64,000 nucleotides of DNA, from assembly GCF_039727615.1 (NCBI RefSeq), contig NZ_CP152474.1:124001-188000 (forward strand), in the 5' to 3' direction. A model generated the notes under the pieces. That model was not told where the DNA came from. It was given only the letters and a program-made list of their open reading frames with translations, and ran no database searches. Shown piece after piece: positions 38,877 through 48,531 of this stretch (its first letter is position 1; the number at the start of each line of letters is the position of its first letter). This DNA comes from Leclercia sp. S52 (GTDB taxonomy: Bacteria > Pseudomonadota > Gammaproteobacteria > Enterobacterales > Enterobacteriaceae). A program made the translations under genes and the position numbers.

Positions 38877-40835
38877 TTACGCCTCATCCACCCAGATGCG
38901 CATCTCTCCCTCGCCGCGGTTCGCCCAGCTAAACCACGGAATAAAGGTCAACGTCTGCGTCTGCTGCGTGGTCGGGGCACGATCGTACTGCCACAGCGGC
39001 TGCTGTTCGGCGTTCTCGGCATGGCGTACATAACCCTGGGTCTGGATCAGCACCTTGTGGGCAAAAATCCCTTTTCCTTCCAAGAGCTTAAATTCGCTAT
39101 CGGCGGGCAGGGTCAGGTTATGCAGCCCGGCACCGTTATCCGCCTCTTCGAGACAGTAGACCAGCGGCCCGCGCTGAATCGCCACTTTCCCGGCCTGCTG
39201 GCGTACCTGCGGATTCCCGTAAACCCGACGCACCGGCATCGGCAGGGTTAACTGCAGCCTGTCGCCCTCCTGCCAGCGGCGGGTCAGGTAGAGATAACCC
39301 TGGCGTACCTCGCCGGTGACCGCTTCGCCGTTCAGCGTCAGCTGTGGGTTGTCGCACCAGTCCGGCAGACGCAGGGCCAGGGTATGGTCGATCGCCACCG
39401 GAGAGATGATCTCGATAGTGACCTGCTCCTGCCACGGGTAGTTGCCGCTGATGCGCACCTGTAGCTCCTGGTCGCCCACCGGGAAGGCCATGCTGTTGCC
39501 GATATAGAGGTTGATAAACAGTGCATCATTACGGACGGTATAGAGGTAGTGACCGATTGAGGTCAGCACCCGGGCGATGTTCGGCGGGCAGCAGGCGCAG
39601 CCGAACCAGCGCTGGCGAACCGGCTTCACGTGATCGTAGATATGGTTAAACTTCAGCGTCTTCGGATGCACCTCCAGCGGGTTAACGTAGAAGAAGTGCT
39701 TCCCGTCCAGCGCCATGCCGCCGAGGACGGTGTTGTACAGCGCCCGCTCCATCACGTCGGCGTACTGGCTGTTGGCCTCCATCTCCAGCATGCGCCGGGC
39801 GAACATCATCAGGCCGATTGAGGCGCAGCTCTCGGCATAGACGGTGTCATTCGGCAGATCGTAATCGCTGCTGAAGGCTTCGCCGCTGCTCTGGGAGCCA
39901 ATCCCACCGGTGATATACAGCTGGCGCTGGGCCATGTTGTTCCATAAACGCAGGCAGTCCTGGCGTTTGCTTTCGTCCTGGCTCAGGCGAGCCAGGTGCG
40001 CGACGCCGGTCATCAGATAGACGAAGCGCACCGCGTGACCGATGGCCGTCTGCTGCTCGGCCAGCGGCTGATGCGCCTGGCTGTAGGCTTTGTCCTGCAC
40101 CATCCACGCCGGGCCGTAGGTGTTCCAGTACGAGGTTTTGCCGCGCTTTTCGTATTCGATATCGTAGAAGTGCGGCTGGATGCCGCGCTGCTCGACGAAG
40201 TATTTCACCAGTGCCAGATAACGCGGCTCCTGGGTGACATCGAACAGGCGCATCAGCGCCAGCTCAATCTCCGGGTGACCCGGATAGCCGTGCAGCTGCT
40301 GCTCGCCCGGACCAAAGACGCTGTCGATATGGTCGGCCAGCTTGCAGACCACCTCCAGCAGACGGCGTTTGCCGGTGCCCTGGAAGTAGGCCACGCCCGC
40401 CTCAATCATGTGCCCGGCGCAGTAGAGCTCGTGGCACTCCGCGAGGTTCGTCCAGCGCTCCTCCGGGGCTTTGACTGTGAAGTAGGTATTCAGGTAGCCA
40501 TCGTCGCACTGCGCGGCGGCTACCAGATCGATCACCTCATCGGCGGTCTTTTCCAGCTCCGGGTCGGGCTTCTGGCACAGCGACCAGGCCACCGCCTCCA
40601 GCCATTTCGCTACGTCGCTGTCCTGAAAAACCATCCCGTAAAATTCACCGCTCTGCTGGCCTGCCGCAATGCGGAAGTTGGCGATCGCATGGCTCGGTTC
40701 GGCCTCGGTGATGCGATCGTTCAGGGCATCCCACTGGTAGGGAATAACCACATCGCGCACCAGCTGTTGATACTGGCCGAGAAACGGGTCGCTGATTTTC
40801 AGTTTATGCAGGTCGGGTTCCATTATGGACATCAT
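38877..40835 (-). CDS. GH127 beta-L-arabinofuranosidase
   Basis: A 652-residue glycoside hydrolase (former DUF1680), an (alpha/alpha)6 barrel followed by beta-sandwich domains. All catalytic features known from Bifidobacterium HypBA1 are in place: Glu319 as acid/base (SGEAF), the zinc ligands Glu335 and Cys337 (YAESCAS), the nucleophile Cys415 and the adjacent Cys416 (FGCACCPPN). It should release terminal beta-L-arabinofuranose from short plant oligosaccharides. There is no signal peptide, so it acts in the cytoplasm on imported sugar. The ATG at 40835 has TGAGGAG upstream; the ORF extends further but without a ribosome site. It starts 7 bases after the transporter stop, so both are co-transcribed. 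No E. coli K-12 counterpart at this site. Confidence 0.9.
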   Translation of the reverse strand: MMSIMEPDLHKLKISDPFLGQYQQLVRDVVIPYQWDALNDRITEAEPSHAIANFRIAAGQQSGEFYGMVFQDSDVAKWLEAVAWSLCQKPDPELEKTADEVIDLVAAAQCDDGYLNTYFTVKAPEERWTNLAECHELYCAGHMIEAGVAYFQGTGKRRLLEVVCKLADHIDSVFGPGEQQLHGYPGHPEIELALMRLFDVTQEPRYLALVKYFVEQRGIQPHFYDIEYEKRGKTSYWNTYGPAWMVQDKAYSQAHQPLAEQQTAIGHAVRFVYLMTGVAHLARLSQDESKRQDCLRLWNNMAQRQLYITGGIGSQSSGEAFSSDYDLPNDTVYAESCASIGLMMFARRMLEMEANSQYADVMERALYNTVLGGMALDGKHFFYVNPLEVHPKTLKFNHIYDHVKPVRQRWFGCACCPPNIARVLTSIGHYLYTVRNDALFINLYIGNSMAFPVGDQELQVRISGNYPWQEQVTIEIISPVAIDHTLALRLPDWCDNPQLTLNGEAVTGEVRQGYLYLTRRWQEGDRLQLTLPMPVRRVYGNPQVRQQAGKVAIQRGPLVYCLEEADNGAGLHNLTLPADSEFKLLEGKGIFAHKVLIQTQGYVRHAENAEQQPLWQYDRAPTTQQTQTLTFIPWFSWANRGEGEMRIWVDEA

Positions 40836-40842
40836 GTTCTCC

Positions 40843-42243
40843 TCAGGAGTGAGCGTGACGCTGGCGCAGGTCGGTGGCAATGCGCGCCATCATCGGGTTA
40901 TTGAGTCGGCACTTGCGGATCGCCAGCGCCAGCAGCAGGTGGAAAAGGGCAGGCAGCAGGGTCTCCATGGTGGTGATGCCCTGCAGCGAGGCGGTCGTCT
41001 GGTTGCCCGCGCCAGGCTGATAGGCGACAAAAATGAACACCAGGCTGATGATCCCGGCGCTGGAGGCCCAGGCCAGCTTGATGAAAAACAGGTTAAAGGC
41101 GAAGTTCATCCCGGAAGAGCGTACGCCGGTTTTCCACTCGCCGTAGTCGTCGGCAAAGGCCATTAATGCGAAGTGCAGCGGCAGGGTAAAACCGAGGATC
41201 ACCCCGTTCGCCAGAATCACTACCAGCCACAGAGTCTGGTGCGCCGGGCCGCCGGGCAGGAACCACATTCCTGCCGCCAGCACGGCCAGCACCAGGTTGG
41301 TGTAGTAGTAAAGTTTGACGGTATCGCTGCGGCGCGACAGCAGGTTGACGATCACCGCTCCGAGAATGGCGGCAAAGGTCACCATGGTGAAGAACAGCGA
41401 AGTGTAGGCGGTGCTGCCCTCCAGCACATAGGTGATGAAATACATGTAGCCGCCGCCACGGATGTTGAAGACGTTGATCAGCAGGAAGGACATCACCAGC
41501 ATCAGCAGCAGCTGGTCGTTCTGACGCAGGCCGGCGAGGTGCTCCTTAAGGGTGAATTTGCCCATCAACGCCAGCGGCACGCGCTCGCGCACCCAGAAGA
41601 AGCAGCACAGGAACATCACCACCGCAATGGCGCACAGCACCCCCACGCCGAGCTGATACCCCTGGGCCGTATTGCCCTGACCGAGCACCGAGACCAGCCA
41701 CGGCAGGCCGACCGAGACCAGGAAACCGGCCACGCCGCACAGGACAAAACGCCAGGACTGGCAGGAGAGAACCTCGCTGTGGCGGGTGGTCATGGTATTG
41801 ATCAGCGCGCAGTAGGGCACGTTGATGGCGGTATAGCCCACCGAAAGCAGCAGATAGGTGCCGAACGCCCAGGCGATTTTGACCCCCATCCCGGCATCCG
41901 GCACGGTGAAGGTCAGCACCCCGATCACACCAATCGGCAGGGCGACCCACAGCTGCCACGGGCGAAAGCGTCCCCAGCGGCTTTGGGTACGGTCGGCAAT
42001 GATCCCCATCACCGGGTCGGATATGGCGTCGAAAATACGCAGGGCGATAAACAGCGTGCCGACCAGCGCCGGGGTTAAGCCAAAGACATCGGTATAGAAG
42101 AAGGTGAGAAAATTCATGATCAGACAGGTGATCACCGTCCCGCCCGCATCGCCCAGGCCGTAGCCGATTTTTTCGCGTACCGAGAGGCGATCGTTGATGG
42201 CCTGTTGGGCAATCTCTGTCTGTGTAATCGGAGTGGAAGTCAT
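40843..42243 (-). CDS. GPH-family sugar:cation symporter
   Basis: A 466-residue twelve-segment transporter of the glycoside-pentoside-hexuronide family. The signature is near the N-terminus: [16 protein letters not shown], then [20 protein letters not shown] with [11 protein letters not shown], and in the second half [20 protein letters not shown]. The ATG at 42243 is preceded by GAGGAG. It is the first gene of a two-gene operon with the GH127 enzyme, so the likely cargo is a short beta-L-arabinofuranoside or similar plant oligosaccharide; this is inference from context. It is divergent from an AraC regulator. Confidence 0.88.
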   Translation of the reverse strand: MTSTPITQTEIAQQAINDRLSVREKIGYGLGDAGGTVITCLIMNFLTFFYTDVFGLTPALVGTLFIALRIFDAISDPVMGIIADRTQSRWGRFRPWQLWVALPIGVIGVLTFTVPDAGMGVKIAWAFGTYLLLSVGYTAINVPYCALINTMTTRHSEVLSCQSWRFVLCGVAGFLVSVGLPWLVSVLGQGNTAQGYQLGVGVLCAIAVVMFLCCFFWVRERVPLALMGKFTLKEHLAGLRQNDQLLLMLVMSFLLINVFNIRGGGYMYFITYVLEGSTAYTSLFFTMVTFAAILGAVIVNLLSRRSDTVKLYYYTNLVLAVLAAGMWFLPGGPAHQTLWLVVILANGVILGFTLPLHFALMAFADDYGEWKTGVRSSGMNFAFNLFFIKLAWASSAGIISLVFIFVAYQPGAGNQTTASLQGITTMETLLPALFHLLLALAIRKCRLNNPMMARIATDLRQRHAHS

Positions 42244-42376
42244 GAGGTAACTCCTCGGGTTATCGGGTTTTTTATATTGTTTTGTCAGGTACCCGATTAA
42301 TTTTGCACCGATCCCCGGCCTCAACAAGGGAAGGGAAAAGTATAAAAAGGTGAGGATTCCGACCTTGTTCTCAAAA

Positions 42377-42392
42377 TGTGATTTAGATCGGG
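42377..42392. promoter_or_regulatory. Candidate CRP site between transporter and AraC regulator
   Basis: TGTGA-TTTAGA-TCGGG within AAATGTGATTTAGATCGGG: a perfect left half and a degenerate right half, in the 226-bp divergent region. Confidence 0.4.
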
Positions 42393-42469
42393 ACGAAAGG
42401 CAATTACCTGTTAATAATCAGTAATAAAGGTTCATAATTTGTCTGTTAATAGCGGAAAAATGAATAGCG

Positions 42470-43288
42470 ATGCTCGAATTATCCATAGCACTTCCGATCA
42501 GGGTACAGAATGGCGGCTATTTCATCTCCCGGGGCGTGGGGCGACATCCGGCGCGCAGGCTCGATTCGTGGGAGGTAATTTTTGTCGAAAAGGGGACATT
42601 AACGATCCAGGAGGAGGAGAGTGTTTTCGAGGTGCATGCCGGTGAGAGCCTGTTGCTCTGGCCCCATCGTCGGCATAAGGGCATCGAGGATTTTCCCGCC
42701 GATTTACGCTTTTACTGGCTGCATTTTGAGGTCAACGAGCAGAGTCCGCCCTCCACCTGGAGCTCGCTGCTGTCGGTGCAACAGCACGGTAAAACCGGCG
42801 ATCCGCAGGCGATGGTTGCGCTTTTCCGCCAGTTTCTGACCGAGCAGGAGAAGCTTCAGCGCAGCCCGGCGCTGGAATTTATTCTGCTGCTGATCCTGCA
42901 GCAGCTCTCCCGGACGGCCGGGCAGGAACTGCCGCCGGATGAAGCGGGAGTGAATCTGGCGTGGAAGGCGCGGCAGCTGATCGGCACCCAGTTTCACCTG
43001 CCGCTCTCCACCTCATCCCTGGCCAAAGAGCTGCACTGCAACGCGGACTACCTGGGGCGGGTGTTTCGCCGGGTCTTCAATCTGACCCTGACTGAGGCGA
43101 TCCACCGCCAGCGCGTCCGGGCGGCGGAAAAGCTGCTGCTCAACGATGCCGTCTCGCTGAAAGAGGTGGCGGTGCGGTGTGGGTTTAACGATGCGGGCTA
43201 CTTCCGGCAGATTTTTCGCAAGCATACCGGGTTAACGCCCGGGGTCTGGAAACGCCGCTACTGCAAAGAGCACATTAACTCCGCCTGA
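42470..43288 (+). CDS. AraC-family regulator of the GH127/GPH operon
   Basis: A 272-residue regulator. The N-terminal cupin-like sensing domain (LDSWEVIFVEKGTLTIQ, AGESLLLWPHRRHKGIEDFP, FYWLHFEV) suggests direct sugar binding. The C-terminal double helix-turn-helix (STSSLAKELHCNADYLGRVF, SLKEVAVRCGFNDAGYFRQI) has the usual GFNDAGYF-x-R-x-F ending. It is divergent from the transporter, so it most likely activates that operon in response to its sugar. The ATG at 42470 has only a weak ribosome site. Confidence 0.88.
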   Translation: MLELSIALPIRVQNGGYFISRGVGRHPARRLDSWEVIFVEKGTLTIQEEESVFEVHAGESLLLWPHRRHKGIEDFPADLRFYWLHFEVNEQSPPSTWSSLLSVQQHGKTGDPQAMVALFRQFLTEQEKLQRSPALEFILLLILQQLSRTAGQELPPDEAGVNLAWKARQLIGTQFHLPLSTSSLAKELHCNADYLGRVFRRVFNLTLTEAIHRQRVRAAEKLLLNDAVSLKEVAVRCGFNDAGYFRQIFRKHTGLTPGVWKRRYCKEHINSA

Positions 43289-43414
43289 GTCCTGGGGCAG
43301 ATGGCCAGTTTTCACGGCAGGGCGCACAAATCGGGCCTTTTACCCTGTCTGATCAAAGCGCTCGCCCCGATCCCTCTGGCAACCTGACTTTTTTCAGCAA
43401 GGATGGTGCAGGTG

Positions 43415-43885
43415 ATGAACCCCTTTATTGTTGCCGATCCGGCGAAGTGTATTGGCTGTCGCACCTGCGAAGTGGCCTGCGTGGTGTCGCATCAGGAAGA
43501 TCAAAATTGTGCGGCGGTGACGGCAAAAAGTTTTACCTCCCGCATTCGGGTGGTGAAGGGCGGTGCGTTTACCACGGCGGTCACCTGTCATCAGTGTGAA
43601 GATGCGCCCTGTGCCAACGTCTGTCCGACCCAGGCTATCCAGCGTCAGGCAGGGGTGTGGCAGGTGGATCAGGCGCGCTGTATCGGCTGTAAAAGCTGTA
43701 TGGTCGCCTGTCCGTTCGGGGCGATGCAGGTGACGGGGAGTGCTGAGCAGGTTCAGGCCCTGAAGTGCGACCGCTGTGCGCATCGCGAAGCGGGACCGGC
43801 CTGTATAGCGGCCTGTCCCACTCATGCGTTAAGCTGCGTCGATCCCGCAAGATTACGCGCCGAACGGCTACGTTATCTGGCGTAA
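43415..43885 (+). CDS. ysaA: 4Fe-4S ferredoxin-type protein YsaA
   Basis: A 156-residue electron-transfer subunit of the HydN/YsaA group. Four ferredoxin cysteine clusters are visible: CIGCRTCEVAC, CHQCEDAPCANVCP, CIGCKSCMVACP and CDRCAHREAGPACIAACP, giving up to four 4Fe-4S centres. The partner oxidoreductase is unknown. The ATG at 43415 (MNPFIVADPAKC) agrees with the E. coli start; one four codons upstream (43403) is possible. It ends 4 bases from the convergent avtA. Confidence 0.93.
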   Translation: MNPFIVADPAKCIGCRTCEVACVVSHQEDQNCAAVTAKSFTSRIRVVKGGAFTTAVTCHQCEDAPCANVCPTQAIQRQAGVWQVDQARCIGCKSCMVACPFGAMQVTGSAEQVQALKCDRCAHREAGPACIAACPTHALSCVDPARLRAERLRYLA

Positions 43886-43889
43886 AGCG

Positions 43890-45146
43890 TTACTTGCCGT
43901 TTTCCCGCCAGGCAAGCTCAACCTCTTCGGCCAGGATTTTCACCCCGGCTTCGATTTTTTCCGGGTCCGGCACGTAGTTCATGCGCATGCACTGGTGGGT
44001 GTGCGGCCAGGGTTTATCCAGCCCCGGGAAGAAGTAATCCCCCGGCACCATCAGTACCCCACGCTTTTTCAGACGCTGATAGAGCAGCTCGGTGGTGATC
44101 GGCAGATCCTTAAACCACAGCCAGAGGAAAATCGCCCCTTCGGGTTTATGGATCAGGCAGCGATCTTCCGGTAAGTAGCGGCGAATCGTGGCGATCGTCT
44201 CTTGTACACGCTGATAATAAAACGGTTTAATCACCTCATTCGAAAGGCGCAGCAGATCGTTGCGCTTAATCATCTCGCACATCATCGCCGGGCCAATCCC
44301 GCCCGGTGACAGGCTGATAATGCCGTTCATATTGGTGATGGCGGTGATGATTTTCTCATTGGCAATGATGATCCCGCAGCGGCTGCCCGGCAGGCCCAGC
44401 TTGGAGAGGCTCATGCACAGGACAATGTTCGGGTTCCACAGCGGGCGTGCTTCGCTGAAGATAATGCCCGGGAAGGGCACACCATAGGCGTTATCAATCA
44501 CCAGCGGAATGCCGTGCTGATTCGCCAGCGCATCCAGCTTCATCAGCTCTTCGTCGGTGATCACGTTCCCGGTCGGGTTGGTAGGCCGGGAGACGCAGAT
44601 CATCCCCGTCTCTTCACCAATATGCAGGTGCTCAAAATCGACGTGATACTTGAACTGGCCTTCCGGCAGCAGCTCAATGTTCGGGCGTGCGGAGACGAAA
44701 AGGTCATCCTCAAGACCGGAATCGGCGTAACCGATGTACTCCGGCGTCAGCGGGAAGAGCACCTTTTTGGTAGTGCCGTCGGCACGTCGGCCCGCGAAGA
44801 GGTTAAATAAGTAGAAAAACGCGCTCTGGCTGCCGTTTGTCAGTGCAATATTCTGTGGTTCGATCTCCCAACCCAGGGTGTCGCGCAGCATCTTCGCCAG
44901 GGCAGCGAGCAGCTCGGTTTTCCCCTGCGGGCCGTCATAATTGCACAGCGCATCAGTGGCTTTGCCATTTTCCAGCATGTCCGCGAGGAGCGTCTGAAAA
45001 TAGGCGTTCATCTCCGGAATTTGTGCCGGGTTACCGCCGCCGAGCATGATGGCGCCCGGTGTGCGCAGCCCGTCGTTGAGATCCTCCATCAGGCGGGTAA
45101 TGCCTGAATGGCGGGTGAATTTGTCGCCGAAAAGTGAAAAAGTCAT
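43890..45146 (-). CDS. avtA: Valine-pyruvate aminotransferase
   Basis: A 418-residue fold-type I PLP aminotransferase (transaminase C) that interconverts valine or alanine with their keto acids. Blocks: FTRHSGITRLMEDLND, LGGGNPAQIPEM, ALTNGSQSAFFYLFN, SRPTNPTGNVIT, VIDNAYGVPFPG and the PLP lysine in SLSKLGLPGSRCGI. Length and sequence match E. coli AvtA. The 176-bp stretch between it and malS contains a half copy of the palindromic repeat. Confidence 0.97.
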   Translation of the reverse strand: MTFSLFGDKFTRHSGITRLMEDLNDGLRTPGAIMLGGGNPAQIPEMNAYFQTLLADMLENGKATDALCNYDGPQGKTELLAALAKMLRDTLGWEIEPQNIALTNGSQSAFFYLFNLFAGRRADGTTKKVLFPLTPEYIGYADSGLEDDLFVSARPNIELLPEGQFKYHVDFEHLHIGEETGMICVSRPTNPTGNVITDEELMKLDALANQHGIPLVIDNAYGVPFPGIIFSEARPLWNPNIVLCMSLSKLGLPGSRCGIIIANEKIITAITNMNGIISLSPGGIGPAMMCEMIKRNDLLRLSNEVIKPFYYQRVQETIATIRRYLPEDRCLIHKPEGAIFLWLWFKDLPITTELLYQRLKKRGVLMVPGDYFFPGLDKPWPHTHQCMRMNYVPDPEKIEAGVKILAEEVELAWRENGK

Positions 45147-45282
45147 AGCAGGTGTTCTGTCGGGCTTGTTCTAAGAGTGGCTCACCATAACGCTACAACT
45201 GCGCGGGTGCAAATCAGCGTGGAAACGGAGAAGGGTTGTTTTGTGTTATCAGTTTGCCATCAGGCAGCGAATTATTCTGTAT

Positions 45283-45309
45283 TTTCCCTCTCCCGGTGGG
45301 AGAGGGATT
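45283..45309. repeat. Palindromic repeat, half copy, between avtA and malS
   Basis: TTCCCTCTCCC-ggt-GGGAGAGGG hairpin, one inner unit of the 20066-type element, 14 bases beyond the malS stop. Confidence 0.7.
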
Positions 45310-45322
45310 CTGAACGTAACGA

Positions 45323-47354
45323 TCAGCGGTTACCTGCCCACACCACCATGACCTTATCGCCCTGATGCTCGCGCACAAAGCCGTAGCCCTGAGGCATCGT
45401 CAGCGTGGTCTGCGTTCCTTCACCCACTGCCGGATGGCGGGCGCGGAACTGCCCGAGCAGCTGCCAGTGGGCAACGGTCGCCGCCTGCGCGCCGCTGATA
45501 TCCTGCCAGTTCATGTCCGAGCGCGTCCCCTGCAGCGGGTCGGAGCCCGTCGGGCCGAACGGTCGGGCGGATTCATCGCCGTAAAATATCTGCACGCTAC
45601 CTGGGGCCAGTAACAGCAGCTCTGCCGCACGCTGGTCGCCCTCGCGGAACAGGCGGGTATCATGAGAGGAGAGGTAGCTCAGGACGTTAAAGCTTTGCAG
45701 CTTTTCAGCCATCTGTTGCCAGGTCAGGTCGATGTTGGCCAGGCAATCCACCGCTTTTGCCGCCTGCTCCTGATAATCAAAATTGATCATCGCATCGAAG
45801 CCGTGGCGGTAGTAATCACTCTGCATCACCCCATGCCCCCAGGATTCACCGGTCATCCAGAAAGGGGCATCGTCGAGTTTTTTCTCCGGATTGGCCTGCT
45901 TCCAGGCTTTTAGCGCCTCGCTGGCCTGGTTCTTCAGCTGCTGCCAGCCCGCCAGCTCCACGTGCTTGGCGGTATCAACGCGAAAGCCGTCGATGCCGTA
46001 GTCCCGTACCCACTGGCTCAGCCAGTGAGTGAGGTAGTCGCGCGGCGTGTAGCCCTCGATGGCTTTTGCCCCGGTATCCGATTTATGGCGATAGAAATTC
46101 GGCAGGCCCGACGGGGTGGTGGATTCGGTTTTCAGATCCGGCAGGAAGGCGAGAGACATAGTCAGATCGTCGAAACCGGGGTTGTCGTAGTCGCCAATGT
46201 CGGTGCGTATCCACTTTTTGCCCCACCAGTTTTCCCATGCGGCTTTATCACTGAAATTGATGTAGTCGTTAAAGCCGTGCCAGCTCTGTCCGGCGCCAGG
46301 CTTCCAGTCGGTCCAGCGCTCGCCGAGGGTTTTCTTCAGCTCGTCACCCTGCAGATAGAGCGCGCCGAACTGAAACTCCTCCATGTCGGCCAGCGTTGCG
46401 TAACCGGTATGATTCATCACCACGTCAAACAGGATGCGGATCCCCCCGGCGATGGGCCTCGTCCACCAGCTGGCGTAAATCGTCTTCCGTCCCCATGTTG
46501 GCATCGAGCCGGGTCCAGTCCTGGGTGTAGTAACCGTGATAGGCGTAATGAGGGAAATCACCCTTGGTGCCGCCGCCGACCCAGCCGTGGATCTGCTCCA
46601 GCGGCGAGCTGATCCACAGGGCGTTAACGCCGAGCTGTTGCAGGTAGTCCAGTTTGCTGGTGAGACCTTTCAGATCGCCGCCGTGGAAGGTGCCGATCTC
46701 CTGCATGCCATCTTTATGGCGTCCGTAGCTGTTGTCGTTGGCCGGATCGCCATTCTCAAAGCGGTCGGTCAGGACAAAATAGACGGTGGCGTTTTGCCAG
46801 CTGAACGGGGCGGGTTTATCCGTCTCTGCACGCTCCAGTAACAGCAGGCCGTTGCTGCCCGGCGCGGGTTGCAGGGTGATTTTGCCCTGCTGCACGGTGG
46901 CGGTCTGTTTGCTGTAAAAATCGCGCACCACGCTCCCTTCCGGGAAAGTGTTGCTGACGTCGAGCGTTAAAGGTTCGCCGTCCCATTTCGGGCACTGACG
47001 CACCACGTTGGTCACCGCCTTTTCGCTCTCGCTGGCGACGGTCAACATCAGAGTTGGCGTACCGGAGCGGGTATCAATCCGTGCCTGATAATCGCCGTCG
47101 CGGAACAGACGCCACTGCACCGGAGCGCCCTCGCACGGCTTGAGTGACATCATCTCATTGAGTTTTATCGCGTTTGTGGGCTGCCAGCACGTCTTGTCAA
47201 GATTCAGCGTGAGCGGGCGGGTACCCTTCGTCAGCTTTGCCTGTGCCGTGAAGACTCCCGAGCCTTCGGCGGTAAAGGTCGGAAAACCCGGTGCTGACCA
47301 GTCGGCGCTGGCCATGGCAGGCAAGAGGAGAAGAGCGAGAGCGGAACGTTTCAT
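45323..47354 (-). CDS. malS: Periplasmic alpha-amylase MalS, frameshifted as sequenced
   Basis: GH13 alpha-amylase that trims maltodextrins in the periplasm for the Mal system. Signal peptide MKRSALALLLLPAMASA, then an N-terminal beta domain, then the (beta/alpha)8 barrel with VYFVLTDRFENGDPANDNSY, ILFDVVMNHTG, the nucleophile Asp in GIDGFRVDTAKHVE, the acid Glu in WMTGESWGHG and LSSHDTR. Six C at 46442-46447 break the frame; five joins EAHRRGIRILFDVVMNHTG and gives exactly 676 residues, the E. coli length. The break is judged a sequencing error. It lies downstream of candidate MalT boxes. Confidence 0.94.
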
Positions 47355-47408
47355 ACCGGTTTCCTGTCACAGCGTTTTGCTCAGTTTGCCATCTATTGTA
47401 GAGGGCTA

Positions 47409-47442
47409 ACTCATCCCCTGGCGCTATCGCGCAGGGAGGAGC
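47409..47442. promoter_or_regulatory. Candidate MalT boxes upstream of malS
   Basis: GGGGATGAGT on the minus strand (47409-47418, one mismatch to GGGGAKGAGG) and AGGGAGGAGC on the plus strand (47433-47442, two mismatches), 55-88 bp before the malS ATG. Nothing else clear was seen in the remaining 313-bp malS-bax gap apart from the bax ribosome site GGAGACC. Confidence 0.45.
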
Positions 47443-47667
47443 AATGAGGGTGAGTGATCTCACGCTTAGATGGCTGTTTAACTGCGATATTGAGCACATT
47501 TTGGTGAAAATGATGCTTAAACGCGCGATTAACAGATGACAGGGTTTCGGATTTAGACTATTTCTTTGAATGCTCTTCTCGTCTATTTTTGCTAGGATCT
47601 GAGATTCACTTCTCATTTTACGAAAAAAATAAGGTGTTGGAATGTTCCTATCCGACCAGGAGACCTA

Positions 47668-48492
47668 ATGATATCGACTCCCATTCGACGATATGGGGCC
47701 GCGATACTCATGTTACTCACCATGGCAATTTCTGGTGAGGTGCTTGCGAAGACGCACACGGATACAACGAGTAAGAAAGCCCACGTCATAAAGACGACAA
47801 GTAGTAAGGTTAGCAGTAAACAAGAGTATTCTCGCAATAGTGCAAAGAGTAGTTCACTTCCTGATTTGCGAAAATACCCTTCCGGGACACCAAGGAAAAA
47901 AGCGTTTCTCCGGACGGTAATGCCTTACATTACAAGTCAAAATGCCGCGATTACTGCGGATCGTAACTGGCTTATTTCTAAGCAGTACGACAGCCGCTGG
48001 TCGCCATCAGAACGCACGCGTCTGAAAGAAATTTCAAAACGCTATAAGGTGAGCTGGAACGGAAACACGCGTCGTGTGCCGTGGAACTCGCTGTTAGAGC
48101 GCGTAGATATTATTCCAGGCAGCATGGTCGCAACGATGGCTGCAGCCGAAAGTGGCTGGGGTACCTCTAAGCTTGCGCGCAGTAATAACAACCTCTTCGG
48201 CATGAAATGTGCGAAAGGTCGTTGTAACAATGCACCGGGCAAAGTGAAAGGCTACTCACAGTTTGAATCGGTAAAAGATTCCGTGAATGCTTATGTTGTG
48301 AACCTGAACACGCATCCTGCTTACAAATCCTTCCGTAAGTCGCGCGCGCAATTGCGCAAAGCAGACCAGGAAGTGACGGCAAGCACCATGATCCATAAGC
48401 TGAAAGGTTACTCAACCCAGGGCCAACGCTATAACAATTATCTGTTTGCGATGTACCAGGATAACCAGCGCTTAATCGCCGCCCATATGTAA
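47668..48492 (+). CDS. bax: Bax, glucosaminidase-domain protein
   Basis: A 274-residue exported protein, the E. coli length. The N-terminal hydrophobic segment (AAILMLLTMAISGEVLA) is a signal or anchor. A low-complexity Thr/Ser/Lys linker covers about residues 30-60. A FlgJ-like glucosaminidase fold follows: LLERVDIIPGSMVATMAAAE with the catalytic Glu, SGWGTSKLARSNNNLFGMKC, and YVVNLNTHPAYKSFRKSR. It probably cuts glycan chains of peptidoglycan; its physiological role is not settled. The 5' part is more AT-rich than the rest. A strong terminator follows. Confidence 0.95.
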   Translation: MISTPIRRYGAAILMLLTMAISGEVLAKTHTDTTSKKAHVIKTTSSKVSSKQEYSRNSAKSSSLPDLRKYPSGTPRKKAFLRTVMPYITSQNAAITADRNWLISKQYDSRWSPSERTRLKEISKRYKVSWNGNTRRVPWNSLLERVDIIPGSMVATMAAAESGWGTSKLARSNNNLFGMKCAKGRCNNAPGKVKGYSQFESVKDSVNAYVVNLNTHPAYKSFRKSRAQLRKADQEVTASTMIHKLKGYSTQGQRYNNYLFAMYQDNQRLIAAHM

Positions 48493-48496
48493 TATT

Positions 48497-48529
48497 AAAA
48501 AAGGCCTTCCGCATGGAAGGCCTTTTTTT
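48497..48529 (+). terminator. Rho-independent terminator after bax
   Basis: Perfect 10-base stem AAGGCCTTCC / GGAAGGCCTT with a GCAT loop, flanked by A6 and T7, so it can stop both bax and the convergent xylR. Confidence 0.93.
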
Positions 48530-48531
48530 AT

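Noticed and set aside
45323-47354. malS, waaC and others as true pseudogenes
   Set aside because: Both halves of each gene remain fully conserved, with no other stop codons or decay, and one base restores family length.
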